Assembly: GCA_021325455.1 (NCBI GenBank)
Contig: JAJPHD010000013.1
Location: 1 to 64,000 of the forward strand
Length of the DNA stretch: 64,000 nt
Origin: Actinomycetota bacterium
GTDB lineage: Bacteria; Actinomycetota; Acidimicrobiia; Acidimicrobiales; JAJPHD01
Direction of reading: 5' to 3'
Positions 8,710 through 18,917 of this stretch are shown piece by piece. The notes under the pieces are model-generated. The model did not search any database. It was not told where the DNA came from and saw only the letters and a list, made by a program, of their open reading frames with translations. The position numbers and the translations under genes are program-made. Position 1 is the stretch's first letter; the number at the start of each line of letters is the position of its first letter.

Positions 8710-10185
8710 TCAGCCCCGCACCGCCTCCTCGCCCCGCACCAGGCGCAGGTCGGCGTCGACCATCATGGCCACCAGCTCGGGCAGGCCCACCTCCCGGCGC
8801 CAGCCCAGGATGGCCTCCGCCCGGGACGGGTCACCGACCAGCACGTCCACCTCCGCCGGGCGGATGTAGCGCTCGTCCACGATCACGTGGTCACGCCACT
8901 CCAGGCCCACGTGCCCGAAGGCCAGCTCGCAGAAGTCCCTCACCGAGTGGGTCCTTCCCGTGGCCATCACGTAGTCCGACGGCTGGTCCTGCTGCAGCAT
9001 CAGCCACATGGCCCGCACGTAGTCGGCGGCGTAGCCCCAGTCCCGCTGGGCCTCCAGGTTGCCGAGGGCCAGGTGGCGGTCCAGGCCGGCGACGATCCTC
9101 GCCACCCCGTGGCTGATCTTGCGGGTGACGAACTCGAGGCCCCGGCGGGGCGAGTTGTGCACCACCACCAGGCCCACCCCGGCGGCGAAGCGGCCCGACT
9201 CCGTTTCCAGGTCGCACATCCAGCCCCGGTAGGGCCGGCGCTCCACGGAGAAGACCTGGCCGGGGGCCTCTGCCCCCTCCAACGGTCCCCGGCGCCCGGC
9301 ATCCCCCCCTCCCCCCCGGGCCCGGGCGAGCCCCTCCGGGCCGACCAGGGCCGGCTCGGGTCGGGGGGACAGGCGCAGTCGGTCCCCGGCCCTCACGGCC
9401 TCGGCCGGTCGCTCCCCCGAGGCCAGGATGACGACGTGCTCCGGGGTGCACTCGATGGCCGCCCCCCGGGCGCGGAGGCTGACCGACTCCCCCTCGTGCC
9501 AGTAGGTGGAGCGGGCCGTCACGGGCGTCCAGCCGTCGCCGTCCCACACCTCGAGGGGCTCGGCTGATGACCGGGCCGCCTCGCCGATGGGCACGATGTC
9601 GACGCAGCCATCCCGGCGCACGACCACGGGCGTGGCCGGGGGCACGCTCTCGTGGTTGAACGAGATGCCCGATGAGGCGTGCAGCCCGTAGCTCTCCCGG
9701 TAGTTGACCGTGATCCAGTGGCCATAGACCTTGGCCACGCCGTAGGGGCTCCGGGGGTAGAAAGGGGTGGTCTCCCTCTGGGGCACCTCCTGGACCTTGC
9801 CGAACATCTCCGACGAGCTGGCCTGGTAGAAGCGGATCTCGGGGTCGACGACCCGGATGGCGTCGAGCATCCTGGTGACACCGAGGGCCGTGGTCTCCCC
9901 GGTCAGAACGGGCTGGCTCCAGGAGGTCTGCACGAAGGACTGGGCGGCGAGGTTGTAGACCTCGGTGGGCCGGTTCTCCCGCAGCACGTTGATCATCGAC
10001 ACCTCGTCAAGCAGGTCGCCCGTGACGAGCCTCAGGCGGTCCTGTATGTGCGCGATGCGCTCGAAGTTGACGGTGCTGCTCCGGCGCAGCATGCCGACCA
10101 CCTCGTAGCCCTGCTCGAGGAGGAACTCGGCAAGATAGGAGCCGTCCTGGCCCGTGATGCCGGTGATGAGGGCACGCCGCCGCAT
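8710..10185 (-). CDS. gmd: GDP-mannose 4,6-dehydratase, intein-containing precursor
   Basis: [71 protein letters not shown] motif split by the insert. Confidence 0.95.
   Translation of the reverse strand: MRRRALITGITGQDGSYLAEFLLEQGYEVVGMLRRSSTVNFERIAHIQDRLRLVTGDLLDEVSMINVLRENRPTEVYNLAAQSFVQTSWSQPVLTGETTALGVTRMLDAIRVVDPEIRFYQASSSEMFGKVQEVPQRETTPFYPRSPYGVAKVYGHWITVNYRESYGLHASSGISFNHESVPPATPVVVRRDGCVDIVPIGEAARSSAEPLEVWDGDGWTPVTARSTYWHEGESVSLRARGAAIECTPEHVVILASGERPAEAVRAGDRLRLSPRPEPALVGPEGLARARGGGGDAGRRGPLEGAEAPGQVFSVERRPYRGWMCDLETESGRFAAGVGLVVVHNSPRRGLEFVTRKISHGVARIVAGLDRHLALGNLEAQRDWGYAADYVRAMWLMLQQDQPSDYVMATGRTHSVRDFCELAFGHVGLEWRDHVIVDERYIRPAEVDVLVGDPSRAEAILGWRREVGLPELVAMMVDADLRLVRGEEAVRG
9154..9648 (-). 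other. Predicted mini-intein (165 aa) within GDP-mannose 4,6-dehydratase
   Basis: Insert [14 protein letters not shown]...CTPEHVVIL...[26 protein letters not shown] between FNHE and SPRRG; Ser1, TxxH block B, terminal HN, +1 Ser. Confidence 0.9.
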
Positions 10186-10230
10186 GCCCTAAGTTTCTAG
10201 CGGTTGGGGGAGGCCGGTGCTGGGACGGCC

Positions 10231-11016
10231 CTATCTCCCCGTCCAGCGGGGCGGCCTCTTGTCGGCGAAGGCGGCGATCCCCTCCCGGCTGTCCTCGGTC
10301 TGGGTGGTGATCGTGAGGAGGGCGTGCAGGTGGGCCAGGGCGGGGCCGGCCGCCTGGTCCCACACCTGGTAGAAGGAGTCCCGTCCCAGGCGGACCACCC
10401 CCGGGGGCTTGGAGGCCAGGGTGGCGGCCAGCTCGTCGGTGGCGGCGTCCAGCTCCTCCGGGGGCACCACTTTGGTGACGAAGCCGATCCGCTCCGCCTC
10501 CTCGGCCCCCACCCGCCGGCCGGTGAGCATGAGCTCCAGGGCCTTCTTGGGGGGCATGGAACGGGTGAGGGGCACCGTGATCATGTAGGGCCAGAGCCCC
10601 ACGTCCACCTCGGGGGAGCCGAAGACGGCATCTTCGGAGGCCACCACCAGGTCGCAGGCCAGGGCCAGGCCGAACCCCCCGGCCAGCGCGTACCCCCTGA
10701 CGCGGGCGATGGTGGGCTTGCCGAGGGCCCACAGCTCCTGGAACAGCGAGGCCAGGTGCCCCCGGCCCTCGTGGAGGGCCAGGAACCCGGTGTCGTCCTC
10801 CGGCGCCATCCCCCCCAGGTCGGCACCGGCGCAGAAGGCCTTGTCACCCGCCCCGCTCAGCACCACCACCCTCACGTCGGGGTCGTCCTTGGCCCGGGCC
10901 ACCCCTTGGCGGAGCTCCTGGACCACGGACCAGGACATGGCGTTGCGGCGCTCGGGCCGGTTGATGGTGAGGCGGCCCACCCCCCCGGCCACCTGGTAGA
11001 GGACGTCCTCGCTCAC
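10231..11016 (-). CDS. Enoyl-CoA hydratase/isomerase family protein
   Basis: RLTINRPERRNAMS, GDKAFCAGADL, GYALAGGFGLALACDLVVASEDA; start GTG 11016. Confidence 0.92.
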   Translation of the reverse strand: MSEDVLYQVAGGVGRLTINRPERRNAMSWSVVQELRQGVARAKDDPDVRVVVLSGAGDKAFCAGADLGGMAPEDDTGFLALHEGRGHLASLFQELWALGKPTIARVRGYALAGGFGLALACDLVVASEDAVFGSPEVDVGLWPYMITVPLTRSMPPKKALELMLTGRRVGAEEAERIGFVTKVVPPEELDAATDELAATLASKPPGVVRLGRDSFYQVWDQAAGPALAHLHALLTITTQTEDSREGIAAFADKRPPRWTGR

Positions 11017-11043
11017 CCGGGCGACGGTAGCGTGTTGACGACC

Positions 11044-11652
11044 ATGGGTTTCGCACTCGTCGCCCTGGCGGCTGGCCTGGCCCTCGGGCTGGCGACCGGA
11101 GGGCGCCTGGCCAACATCGGCCGGCGCCCGGTGCGCGCCTGGCCGCTCCTGGGCCTGGGCCTGGTTGCCGACCTGGCCGCCGCCCACCTCACCGGCCTCG
11201 GGGCGGTGGTCGTCGTCCTCCTCGGCTACGGCTTCCTGATGGCCTTCGCCCTGGCCAACCTGGGCCTGACCGGCATGAGCCTGGTGGTGGTGGGCCTGGC
11301 CCTCAACGCCTTGGTCATGTCGGTGGACACCGGGATGCCCGTGCGCGGGCCGGCCGTGGTGGCCGCCGGCCTGGCCACCCCCGCCCAGGTGGCGCGCCTG
11401 GACCACCCCGGGCCCGGCCTGGAGGTGGTGGACGGGCCCCACCACCTGGCCCGCGCCGCCGACGGCCTGGTGGCCCTCTCCGACACCATCCCCTTTGCAC
11501 CCTTCGGTGAGGTGGTGTCCTTCGGGGACCTCATCCTGGCCGTGGGCCTGGCCGACGTGGCCTTCAACCTCACCCGGCCCCGCCGCCGCCCCGCCCATGC
11601 CCGCCGTCGCCGCCTGCCCCTTCGCCTGGAGGGCCAGCCATCGCCTCGATAG
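11044..11652 (+). CDS. DUF5317-like multi-TM membrane protein
   Basis: [21 protein letters not shown]...[24 protein letters not shown]. Confidence 0.7.
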   Translation: MGFALVALAAGLALGLATGGRLANIGRRPVRAWPLLGLGLVADLAAAHLTGLGAVVVVLLGYGFLMAFALANLGLTGMSLVVVGLALNALVMSVDTGMPVRGPAVVAAGLATPAQVARLDHPGPGLEVVDGPHHLARAADGLVALSDTIPFAPFGEVVSFGDLILAVGLADVAFNLTRPRRRPAHARRRRLPLRLEGQPSPR

Positions 11653-11693
11653 CCATCGTCTCCCACCGCCTGGGGGGCACCGACGGGGTCTCG

Positions 11694-12713
11694 GTGGAGG
11701 CGGCCAAGTGGGCCTCCGCCCTGACCGCCCTCGGGCACCAGGTGTACACGGTCGCCGGCGAGGGGGAGGCGGACCGCCTGGTGGCCGGCCTGGCCTGGGC
11801 CGCCGGCGCCCGCCCGTCCGGGGGGTGCCCGTCCCAGCCCGCCGAGCCCCCGTCCCGGCGGGAGGTGGAGGCCGCCCTGGGCGACGCCGACGTAGTCGTG
11901 GTCGAGAACCTCTGCTCGCTCCGCCTCAACCCAGCCGCCACCGAGGCCGTGGCCCTGGCCTTGCGAGGCCGGCCGGCCGTGCTGCGCCATCACGACCTCC
12001 CCTGGCAGCGCCCGGCGGCCGGGCGCGAGGTGCCCCCCAGTGACCCCGCCTGGGCGCACGTGACCATCAACGAGCTGTCCCGGCGCCAGCTCGCCGCCCG
12101 GGGCATCGCCGCCACGACCATCTACAACGCCTTCGACCCCGACCCCCCCGCCGGCGACAGGGAGGGTACCCGGGCCCGCCTGGGGGTCCCTCCGGACGGG
12201 TCCCTGGTGCTCCAGCCCACCCGGGCCATCAGGCGCAAGGCCGTCCCGGCCGGCCTGGCCCTGGCGGAGTCCCTGGGGGCGCACTACTGGCTGACCGGCC
12301 CCGCCGAGGAAGGGTACGGGCCCGAGCTGGAGGCCCTGGTGGCCCGGGCCCGGGTGCCGGTCCACCGGGGCCCGGCCGCCCGGGTGGCGGATGCCTACGC
12401 CGCCTCGGACCTGGTGGCCCTCCCCTCCTCGTGGGAGGGGTTCGGCAACCCTGCCATCGAGTCCGCCCTCCACCTCCGGCCCCTCGCTGTGGGCCCCTAC
12501 CCGGTGGCGGCAGAGCTGGCCGGGTTCGGGTTCCACTGGCTCCCCGCCAACAGGCCAGCGGCCGTGGCCAGCGCCCTGCGGGCACCCGGTCTGGCCGCCC
12601 TGGTCGGGGCCAACCGGGCCGTGGCCCGCCGCCACTTCTCCCTCCGAGACCTCCCTGGTCGCCTGGCCCGGCTCCTGGATGGCCTGTCCCGCCGGCCGGT
12701 TACCGTACAGTAA
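11694..12713 (+). CDS. GT4-like glycosyltransferase; true start probably upstream ([14 protein letters not shown] is in frame)
   Basis: [46 protein letters not shown]. Confidence 0.8.
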   Translation: MEAAKWASALTALGHQVYTVAGEGEADRLVAGLAWAAGARPSGGCPSQPAEPPSRREVEAALGDADVVVVENLCSLRLNPAATEAVALALRGRPAVLRHHDLPWQRPAAGREVPPSDPAWAHVTINELSRRQLAARGIAATTIYNAFDPDPPAGDREGTRARLGVPPDGSLVLQPTRAIRRKAVPAGLALAESLGAHYWLTGPAEEGYGPELEALVARARVPVHRGPAARVADAYAASDLVALPSSWEGFGNPAIESALHLRPLAVGPYPVAAELAGFGFHWLPANRPAAVASALRAPGLAALVGANRAVARRHFSLRDLPGRLARLLDGLSRRPVTVQ

Positions 12714-12714
12714 C
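12699..12714. promoter_or_regulatory. Inverted repeat GTTAC-CGTACA-GTAAC, candidate TetR operator
   Basis: Read directly, 5 bp upstream of the tetR ATG; same architecture as 43476-43491. Confidence 0.65.
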
Positions 12715-12718
12715 CACC

Positions 12719-13339
12719 ATGGCCCAGCCGACCGTCGTTGCCGCCTCCCCTCGGGCCACCCGGCTGCCGGCGGCGGTCCGGCGCCGCCAGCTGCTCGACA
12801 CCGCCCTCACCGTGTTCTCCGACCGCAGCTACCACGCCGTCTCCATGGACGAGGTGGCCGAGGCGGCGGGAGTGACCAAGCCCGTCCTCTACCAGCACTT
12901 CGGGTCCAAGCGGGCCCTCTACCTGGAGCTGCTCTCCGATGTGGGAGCCCAGCTGGGCGAGGCCCTGGCCAAGGCCACGGCCCAGGCCGCCTCCCCCCAC
13001 GAGCAGGTGGAGCGGGGATTCCGCGCCTACTTCCGTTTCGTCCAGGACCACGAGGCCGCCTTCCGGCTGCTCTTCAGCGGGGGGGCCCGGCGGGACCCCG
13101 AGTTCCGCCACGCCGCCCGCCGGGTGGAGGACGGCCTGGCCCAGGTGGTGGCCAGCCTCATCGATGCCGACATCGACGACGACCACCGTCACCAGCTCGC
13201 CTACGGGGTGGTGGGCCTGGCCGAGGCCACCAGCCGCCACTGGCTGTCCCGGCCCGCCGGCCGCACCGACCCCGAGGTCCTGGCCAAGCGGATGGCCCAG
13301 CTGGCGTGGGCCGGCCTGCGGGGGGTGTCGCGAGACTGA
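12719..13339 (+). CDS. TetR family transcriptional regulator
   Basis: AVRRRQLLDTALTVFSDRSYHAVSMDEVAEAAGVTKPVLYQHFGSKRALYLELL. Confidence 0.92.
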   Translation: MAQPTVVAASPRATRLPAAVRRRQLLDTALTVFSDRSYHAVSMDEVAEAAGVTKPVLYQHFGSKRALYLELLSDVGAQLGEALAKATAQAASPHEQVERGFRAYFRFVQDHEAAFRLLFSGGARRDPEFRHAARRVEDGLAQVVASLIDADIDDDHRHQLAYGVVGLAEATSRHWLSRPAGRTDPEVLAKRMAQLAWAGLRGVSRD

Positions 13340-15069
13340 GCCGGCCGATACCTGCCGACCTCCCCCGTCGCCTGGTGCAGACCCTGCGCCTGGGCCAGTC
13401 GATGCTCGGGACCGGCTACCTACAGCCGGTGAGGCCCGACCGGCTGGCCGCCCTGGCCCTGGACGTGGCCCGCTGGGGCATCTCGCCCGTGGGGGCCTGG
13501 GCCCTCGCCGCCCACGCCGGGCCCGATCGGCTGGCCGTGGTGGACGACAGGGGCGCTCTCACCTACCGGGAGCTTCACCAGCGGGCCAACGCCCTGGCCC
13601 ACTCCCTGCGACGGCGGGGCGTGGAACCCGGGGCGGGCGTGGCCATCCTGTGCCGCAACCACCGGGGCTTCGCCGAGGCCACCGTGGCCGCGTCCAAGCT
13701 GGGGGCACGGGTCCTGTTCCTCAACACCGCCTTCGCCCCTCCCCAGCTGGCCGATGTCGTGCGCCGGGAGGACCCGGCCGTCCTGGTCTACGACCATGGC
13801 CTGGCCGAGGTGGTCGAGCCGGCCGTCTCCACCTGCCAGCGGGTCGTCACCTGGGTCGAGGAGGGCCGGCGCCCCGCCGATCCCACCGTGGACGAGCTGG
13901 TGGAGGCGGGCGACCCCGGGGAGCCGCCGGCGCCGGCGAGGCCGGTGCGCTTCGTGGTGCTCACCTCGGGCACCACGGGGGCCCCCAAGGGGGCCCAGCG
14001 GGACAGCGCCAATGCCCTGGAGGCGGTGGACTCCATCCTCTCCAAGGTCCCCCTCCGGGCCCGGCAGGCCACGGTCATAGCGTCCCCTCTCTTCCACGCC
14101 TGGGGCTTCTTCCACCTGGCCACGGGGCTGGCGCTCGGGTCCACCCTGGTGCTCCGGGCCCGCTTCGACCCCGAGACCGCCCTCTCGGACATCTGCCGCC
14201 ACCGGGCCACCACGCTGGTGGTGGTGCCGGTGATGCTGCGCCGCATCCTGGACCTGCCCCCGGAGCGCTTGGCCCTCTACGGCCCGGCCCAGCTGGGCGT
14301 GATCGCCTCCAGCGGCTCCGCCCTGCCGGGCCCGCTGGCCCTGCGGGCCATGGACACCTTCGGGGACGTGCTCTACAACGTGTACGGCTCGACCGAGGTG
14401 GCCTGGGCGTCCATCGCCACTCCCGCCGACCTGAGGGCCGCTCCCGGCACGGCCGGGCGCCCGCCCCGGGGGACCGTGGTGCGCCTCTACGACCAGCGCG
14501 GCCGCCCGGTGGAGGGACCGGGCCGGGTGGGGCGGATCTTCGTGGGCAACCGCTTCCAGTTCGAGGGCTACACGGGAGGGGGCACCAAGACGGTGCGGGA
14601 CGGCCTGATGGCCACCGGCGACGTGGGCCACTTCGACGGGGAGGGCCGCCTGTGGGTGGACGGCCGGGACGACGAGATGGTCGTCTCGGGGGGCGAGAAC
14701 GTCTTCCCAGCCGAGGTCGAGTCCCTGCTCTCGGCCCACGAGGCGGTCGAAGAGGTGGCCGCCGTGGGGGTGGACGACGAGGAGTTCGGCCAGAGGCTCA
14801 AGGCCTTCGTGGTCCTCCGGCCCGGCGCCACCCTCACCGAGGACGAGGTCAAGGCGCACGTGCGGGCCAACCTGGCCCGCTACAAGGTGCCCCGGGAGGT
14901 CGAGTTCCTCGACTCCCTGCCCCGCAACGCGGCCGGCAAGGTGGTAAAGGCGGAGCTGGGCCTCGGCGCCGCCGGCCGCCTCGAGAGGGCCCGGGGGGCC
15001 GGCCGGGAAGGCGCTACTCCGGGGAGGAACGGCTCAAGCCGAGCTTCTCGTAGACCGGCGCGTCGCTGA
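13336..15069 (+). CDS. AMP-dependent acyl-CoA synthetase/ligase; start uncertain (13336, 13375 or 13402)
   Basis: VVLTSGTTGAPKGAQR, YNVYGSTEVAWASIA, MATGDVGHFD, LPRNAAGKVVK. Confidence 0.9.
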   Translation: MSRPIPADLPRRLVQTLRLGQSMLGTGYLQPVRPDRLAALALDVARWGISPVGAWALAAHAGPDRLAVVDDRGALTYRELHQRANALAHSLRRRGVEPGAGVAILCRNHRGFAEATVAASKLGARVLFLNTAFAPPQLADVVRREDPAVLVYDHGLAEVVEPAVSTCQRVVTWVEEGRRPADPTVDELVEAGDPGEPPAPARPVRFVVLTSGTTGAPKGAQRDSANALEAVDSILSKVPLRARQATVIASPLFHAWGFFHLATGLALGSTLVLRARFDPETALSDICRHRATTLVVVPVMLRRILDLPPERLALYGPAQLGVIASSGSALPGPLALRAMDTFGDVLYNVYGSTEVAWASIATPADLRAAPGTAGRPPRGTVVRLYDQRGRPVEGPGRVGRIFVGNRFQFEGYTGGGTKTVRDGLMATGDVGHFDGEGRLWVDGRDDEMVVSGGENVFPAEVESLLSAHEAVEEVAAVGVDDEEFGQRLKAFVVLRPGATLTEDEVKAHVRANLARYKVPREVEFLDSLPRNAAGKVVKAELGLGAAGRLERARGAGREGATPGRNGSSRASRRPARR

Positions 15070-16069
15070 AGCAGAAGAGGTCGACCTGGCTCGCCGCCTC
15101 CACGCTGAAGGGGCACCAGGACGGCACGGCCACCAGGTCGCCGGTCCTTAGCTCGACGGCGCGTCCCTCCAGGTGGGCCCGGGCCTGGCCCGAGAAGACC
15201 TGCCACACGGCCGACCCACAGGTGCGGCGGACGGCGGTACGGGCCCCGGGGCGCAGACGGTGCATCTCCAGGCGCAGGGTCATGAGGGCGTCATCGCCGG
15301 TGGTGGGGTTGGAGAAGCGGACGGCGGCGTGGCCCGGTTCGACCGTGGCCGGGTGGCCCTCGGCCTCCAGCTCCAGCTGGGCGGCCAGGGCCTCCCCGGT
15401 GTGGGCGAAGCGGTAGGCCGCCAGCGGGGAGTTGGGCTGGTCGGGGAAGGCCACCGGCCGCAACCCGGGGTGGGCCCAGAGCCGCTCGGACCGGGAGCGG
15501 AGCGGCGTGGCCCGGGTGGCCAGCTCCTCGGGGCCCAGCTCGAAGAACCCGGCGTCGAGCTGGCGGACCAACGGGATGTCCAGTCCGTCCAGCCAGGCCA
15601 TGGGGTGGTCAGTGGTGTTGTGGTGCTCGTGCCATGACCAGCCCGGGGTGAGGAGCAGGTCTCCCCTCCGCATGGCAACGGGGTCGCCGTCCACGTTGGT
15701 CCACACCCCCTCGCCCTCCACCACGAAGCGGAAGGCGGTCTGGGTGTGCCGGTGGCAGGTGGCCACCTCGCGGGGCCCCAGGTACTGGATGGCGGCCCAC
15801 AGGGTGGGGGTGGCGTAGGGCTGGCCACCCAGCCCCGGGTTGGCCAGGGCCATGGCCCGCCGTTCCCCCCCCTTGCCCACGGGCACCAGCTCCCCGGCCC
15901 GGGCAGCCAGGGGCAGGAGGTCGGCCCACCGCCACACGTGGGGCCGTGCGGCGGGCGCGGGCGAGTCGGGCATCAGGCTGGGGGGCTGGGTCCAAAGGGG
16001 CATCAGCCCGGCAGCAGCCAGGTCGGCATAGAGCCGGTCGACGGCTGTCCGGTCGAGGGCGACGGTCAT
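15014..16069 (-). CDS. Gentisate 1,2-dioxygenase-like bicupin protein
   Basis: HRHTQTAFRFVVEGEGVWTNVDGDPVAMRRGDLLLTPGWSWHEHHN. Confidence 0.85.
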   Translation of the reverse strand: MTVALDRTAVDRLYADLAAAGLMPLWTQPPSLMPDSPAPAARPHVWRWADLLPLAARAGELVPVGKGGERRAMALANPGLGGQPYATPTLWAAIQYLGPREVATCHRHTQTAFRFVVEGEGVWTNVDGDPVAMRRGDLLLTPGWSWHEHHNTTDHPMAWLDGLDIPLVRQLDAGFFELGPEELATRATPLRSRSERLWAHPGLRPVAFPDQPNSPLAAYRFAHTGEALAAQLELEAEGHPATVEPGHAAVRFSNPTTGDDALMTLRLEMHRLRPGARTAVRRTCGSAVWQVFSGQARAHLEGRAVELRTGDLVAVPSWCPFSVEAASQVDLFCFSDAPVYEKLGLSRSSPE

Positions 16070-16098
16070 GGCACACCTCCTGGGGCCGTTGTACCCTC

Positions 16099-16602
16099 CT
16101 ATGCTGCCAGCCTGTCCCGGAGGGCCGCTGGCGGGGATGGCCGGCGAGGGGGGAGGGCCAGCACGTGGCCCACCAGCCGGGCCCGGCCCCCACCCTGGTC
16201 CAGGCGAATGGTCACCCGCACCGCCCCTTCCCCGCAGAGGGGCAGGCGCCAACAGCTCCTCGAGTAGGCATCCACCACCCCTAGCAGGGTGCCGGGCAGA
16301 GGGCGGGAGCCCTTCAGCCGGCGCGTCGTCCTCACCGAGACCGCTGGGGGCCCGGCCCAGTGCCGGAGCCGGGCCGCCCAGCCCGGCGCCCGCCTGGTGC
16401 GGGCCGACACCACGACCGGGACCGGGGAGGGGTTGCCGACCCACACCTCCGCTTCGGGGCCCCGGTCCCCGGCCCAGGCCAGGCTGACGAGGGCCTCCGC
16501 ATCCCCGGGCCGGTCACCGCCGCGTAGCCCGAGGCCGGTGAGGAGGCCGGCGCCGGCCAGGGCCCCCACCGTCACCGCCACCACCAGCGCCAGGTCGGCC
16601 AT
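16099..16602 (-). CDS. Hypothetical membrane-anchored protein
   Basis: N-terminal TM MADLALVVAVTVGALAGAGLLTGLGLRGG, coding-like on the expected strand. Confidence 0.5.
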   Translation of the reverse strand: MADLALVVAVTVGALAGAGLLTGLGLRGGDRPGDAEALVSLAWAGDRGPEAEVWVGNPSPVPVVVSARTRRAPGWAARLRHWAGPPAVSVRTTRRLKGSRPLPGTLLGVVDAYSRSCWRLPLCGEGAVRVTIRLDQGGGRARLVGHVLALPPRRPSPPAALRDRLAA

Positions 16603-16626
16603 GGTGCAACTGTGCCCCTGGAGGCC

Positions 16627-16653
16627 GTGAAGGACCAGCAAAAAGTCCTTCAC
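16627..16653. promoter_or_regulatory. Perfect 9-bp inverted repeat GTGAAGGAC-N9-GTCCTTCAC in a divergent intergenic region
   Basis: Read directly; flanked by direct repeat GTGCAACTGT (16604-16613, 16663-16672). Confidence 0.6.
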
Positions 16654-16685
16654 AATCTTTCAGTGCAACTGTAGGATCGGGTCCC

Positions 16686-17609
16686 GTGCTGGACCTCCGG
16701 CGCCTCCGGGCCCTGAGGGCGGTGGTTGAGACGGGCTCGGTGACGGCGGCCGCCGAGGAGGTGGGTTACACGCCCTCGGCCATCAGCCAGCACGTCACCA
16801 GCCTGGAGAGGGAGACCGGCACGGTCCTGCTGGAAAGGGCCGGTCGCGGGGTCCGGCCCACCGCCGCCGGCCGCCTCCTGGCCAGCCACGCTGCCGAGGT
16901 GATGGCCAAGGTGGCCGAGGCCGAAGCGGCACTGGCAGCCCTGCGGGCAGGCGAGATGGGGACCTTGCGGGTGGCCTCCTTCCCCACCGCCGGCGCCGCC
17001 CTGGTGCCCCCCGCCCTGGCCCGCCTGCGCCGCCGCATGCCCGCGCTGGAGGTCGACCTGCGGGTGGCCGAGGCGCACGAGTCCTTGCCCATGGTGCGCC
17101 AGGGCGAGCTGGACCTGGCCGTGATCACCTATGACCCCCACCTCTCGGAAGGGCGCGGCGAGGGCCTCCACCTCGAGCACCTGCTGGACGATCCCTTCAG
17201 GGTGGTCCTGCCCCGCGGCCACCGGCTGTCGCGCCGGCGGGTGCTGAGGCTCGCCGAGCTGGCCGGCGAAGCCTGGGTGGAGACCATGTGCTCCCAGGGC
17301 TGCTGCCAGAACGCCGCCTACGAGGCCTATGGCCGGGCCGGCTTCACCCCCCGCCGGGCCGTGCAAGCCGCCGAGTACTGGCCGGCCCAGGGCTTCGTGG
17401 CCGCCGGCCTCGGGGTGGCGCTGATCCCCACCCTCGGCCTCGGCACCCTCCACGACGGCGTGGTCGTGCGACGGCTGGAGCGCTCCGAGGAGCCGGTCCG
17501 CCGGGTGCAGGCCGCCACCCGGCCGTCCATCGCCGGCCAGCCCCCGGTCAAGGCCATGCTCGAGGCCCTGCACGAGGCCGCCTGGTCCCACCGGCGGACC
17601 TCGGCCTAG
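16686..17609 (+). CDS. LysR family transcriptional regulator
   Basis: LDLRRLRALRAVVETGSVTAAAEEVGYTPSAISQHVTSLERETG. Confidence 0.92.
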   Translation: MLDLRRLRALRAVVETGSVTAAAEEVGYTPSAISQHVTSLERETGTVLLERAGRGVRPTAAGRLLASHAAEVMAKVAEAEAALAALRAGEMGTLRVASFPTAGAALVPPALARLRRRMPALEVDLRVAEAHESLPMVRQGELDLAVITYDPHLSEGRGEGLHLEHLLDDPFRVVLPRGHRLSRRRVLRLAELAGEAWVETMCSQGCCQNAAYEAYGRAGFTPRRAVQAAEYWPAQGFVAAGLGVALIPTLGLGTLHDGVVVRRLERSEEPVRRVQAATRPSIAGQPPVKAMLEALHEAAWSHRRTSA

Positions 17610-17676
17610 GCTCGCAAGCACCTGTCCTGGTGGTGAGCGGCAGGACGGGACCCCGCTGCCAAACGAGAGGTCGCTG

Positions 17677-18363
17677 ATGCTCTCCCGATCCAGTCCGACC
17701 CGGCCCCCCCTGACCCGGCACCAGGCGGAGCACCATTTCGTGGTGCCCGCCGGCGACCTCGTGCGCCGGGCCGTCCCCACCCTGGTCGAGGTGGCCCTGG
17801 TGCCGGCGGTGGTCTTCTACCTGGTGCTCACGAACTTCGGCCTGGAGGGGGCCATGATGGGGGCCCTCTCGTGGTTTGGGCTGGCCCTGGTGCGCCGGGC
17901 GGTGGCGGAGCGCCGCCTGTCGGCCATCCTGTGCGTGGCGGCCCTCCCCATGGCCTTCCGGGCCGCCACCTCCCTCGCCACCCATTCAGCCTTCGCCTAC
18001 TTCGGCCAGTCCATGGCCGCCGCCGCCGGCCTGGGGGGGCTGTTCCTGCTCTCGGCCGTCCTGGGCCGCCCCATCATCCAGCGCCTGGCCACCGACTTCT
18101 GCCCCCTTCCCCCCGCCCTGCTGGGACTGGCACCCGTTCGCCGCCTCATGGTTGGGCTCTCCTACATCTGGGGGGTGGTGCTGGTCGTGGAGGCCGCCGG
18201 CGTGGCGGTGGCCTTCCTCAGCCTGCCCCTGCCTACCTTCGCGGCCGCCAACGCCGGCCTCTACTGGGGCCCCACCCTGCTGGCGGCGGTGGGCTCGGGC
18301 GTCTGGTTCGTGCGCTCGGCCCGCCGGCACGGCATCCGGGTGAGCTTCCGGCCGGCGATGTAA
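17677..18363 (+). CDS. VC0807-like (DUF3159-type) membrane protein
   Basis: Multi-TM, VALVPAVVFYLVLTNFGLEGAMMGALSWFGLALVRR. Confidence 0.65.
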   Translation: MLSRSSPTRPPLTRHQAEHHFVVPAGDLVRRAVPTLVEVALVPAVVFYLVLTNFGLEGAMMGALSWFGLALVRRAVAERRLSAILCVAALPMAFRAATSLATHSAFAYFGQSMAAAAGLGGLFLLSAVLGRPIIQRLATDFCPLPPALLGLAPVRRLMVGLSYIWGVVLVVEAAGVAVAFLSLPLPTFAAANAGLYWGPTLLAAVGSGVWFVRSARRHGIRVSFRPAM

Positions 18364-18378
18364 CCCTCAGGGCAGGTG

Positions 18379-18400
18379 CCGGCACCGGAGGTGCCGGTTT
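18379..18400 (+). terminator. Intrinsic-type terminator: CCGGCACC-GGA-GGTGCCGG then TTT
   Basis: 8-bp GC stem, 3-nt loop, short T run, 15 nt after the stop at 18363. Confidence 0.65.
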
Positions 18401-18403
18401 ATC

Positions 18404-18427
18404 CAAGTGAGTTGCGCAACCCACTTG
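18404..18427. promoter_or_regulatory. 24-bp near-perfect palindrome CAAGTGAGTTGCGCAACCCACTTG, candidate Fur/Zur/Nur-type operator
   Basis: 11 of 12 positions pair; 22 bp upstream of a Fur-family gene. Confidence 0.7.
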
Positions 18428-18449
18428 AAGATACGCTAACCTGTCCCTC

Positions 18450-18917
18450 ATGGGCCGCCGACCCCGGGTGCCGGCCATCGTGGCCGAGGTGATGAGGGAC
18501 CAGGAGCACCACGCCTGGACCCTGGAGGAGCTGGAGGCGGCCCTCGATGCCCGGGGCACCCCCGCCGACTTCTCCACCGTCTTTCGGGCCATGGGGCGCC
18601 TGGAGGCCGAGGGGGTGGTGTGCAAGGTCGAGCTGGCCGACGGGCGGGCCCGCTACGAGCTGGGCACCGGGCACCACGATCACCTGCACTGCGAGTCCTG
18701 CGGGCGGCTCACCCCCCTGCCCTGCCGGGTGGTCGACGCCGCCGTGGCCGAGGTCGAGGCCGCCACCGGCTTCGCCGTGAGCGGCCATCGCCTGGTGGTG
18801 ACCGGAACCTGCCGCCCCTGCCAGTCGAGCGGGACCACCAGCGCCCGCCACCCTGCAGCCGAGGAGCCTGCCCAGCGGGCCGCATCCCGTGAGGAGGCCA
18901 CATGGCCGGGTCCATAA
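18450..18917 (+). CDS. Fur family metal-dependent regulator
   Basis: TLEELEAALDARGTPADFSTVFRAMGRLEAEGVV...HHDHLHCESCGR...CRPC. Confidence 0.9.
   Translation: MGRRPRVPAIVAEVMRDQEHHAWTLEELEAALDARGTPADFSTVFRAMGRLEAEGVVCKVELADGRARYELGTGHHDHLHCESCGRLTPLPCRVVDAAVAEVEAATGFAVSGHRLVVTGTCRPCQSSGTTSARHPAAEEPAQRAASREEATWPGP

Noticed and set aside
9154-9648. Two separate genes or a frameshifted GMD
   Set aside because: The frame is continuous through the insert and both halves are in register, with Hint-type motifs at both ends, so an intein explains it better.
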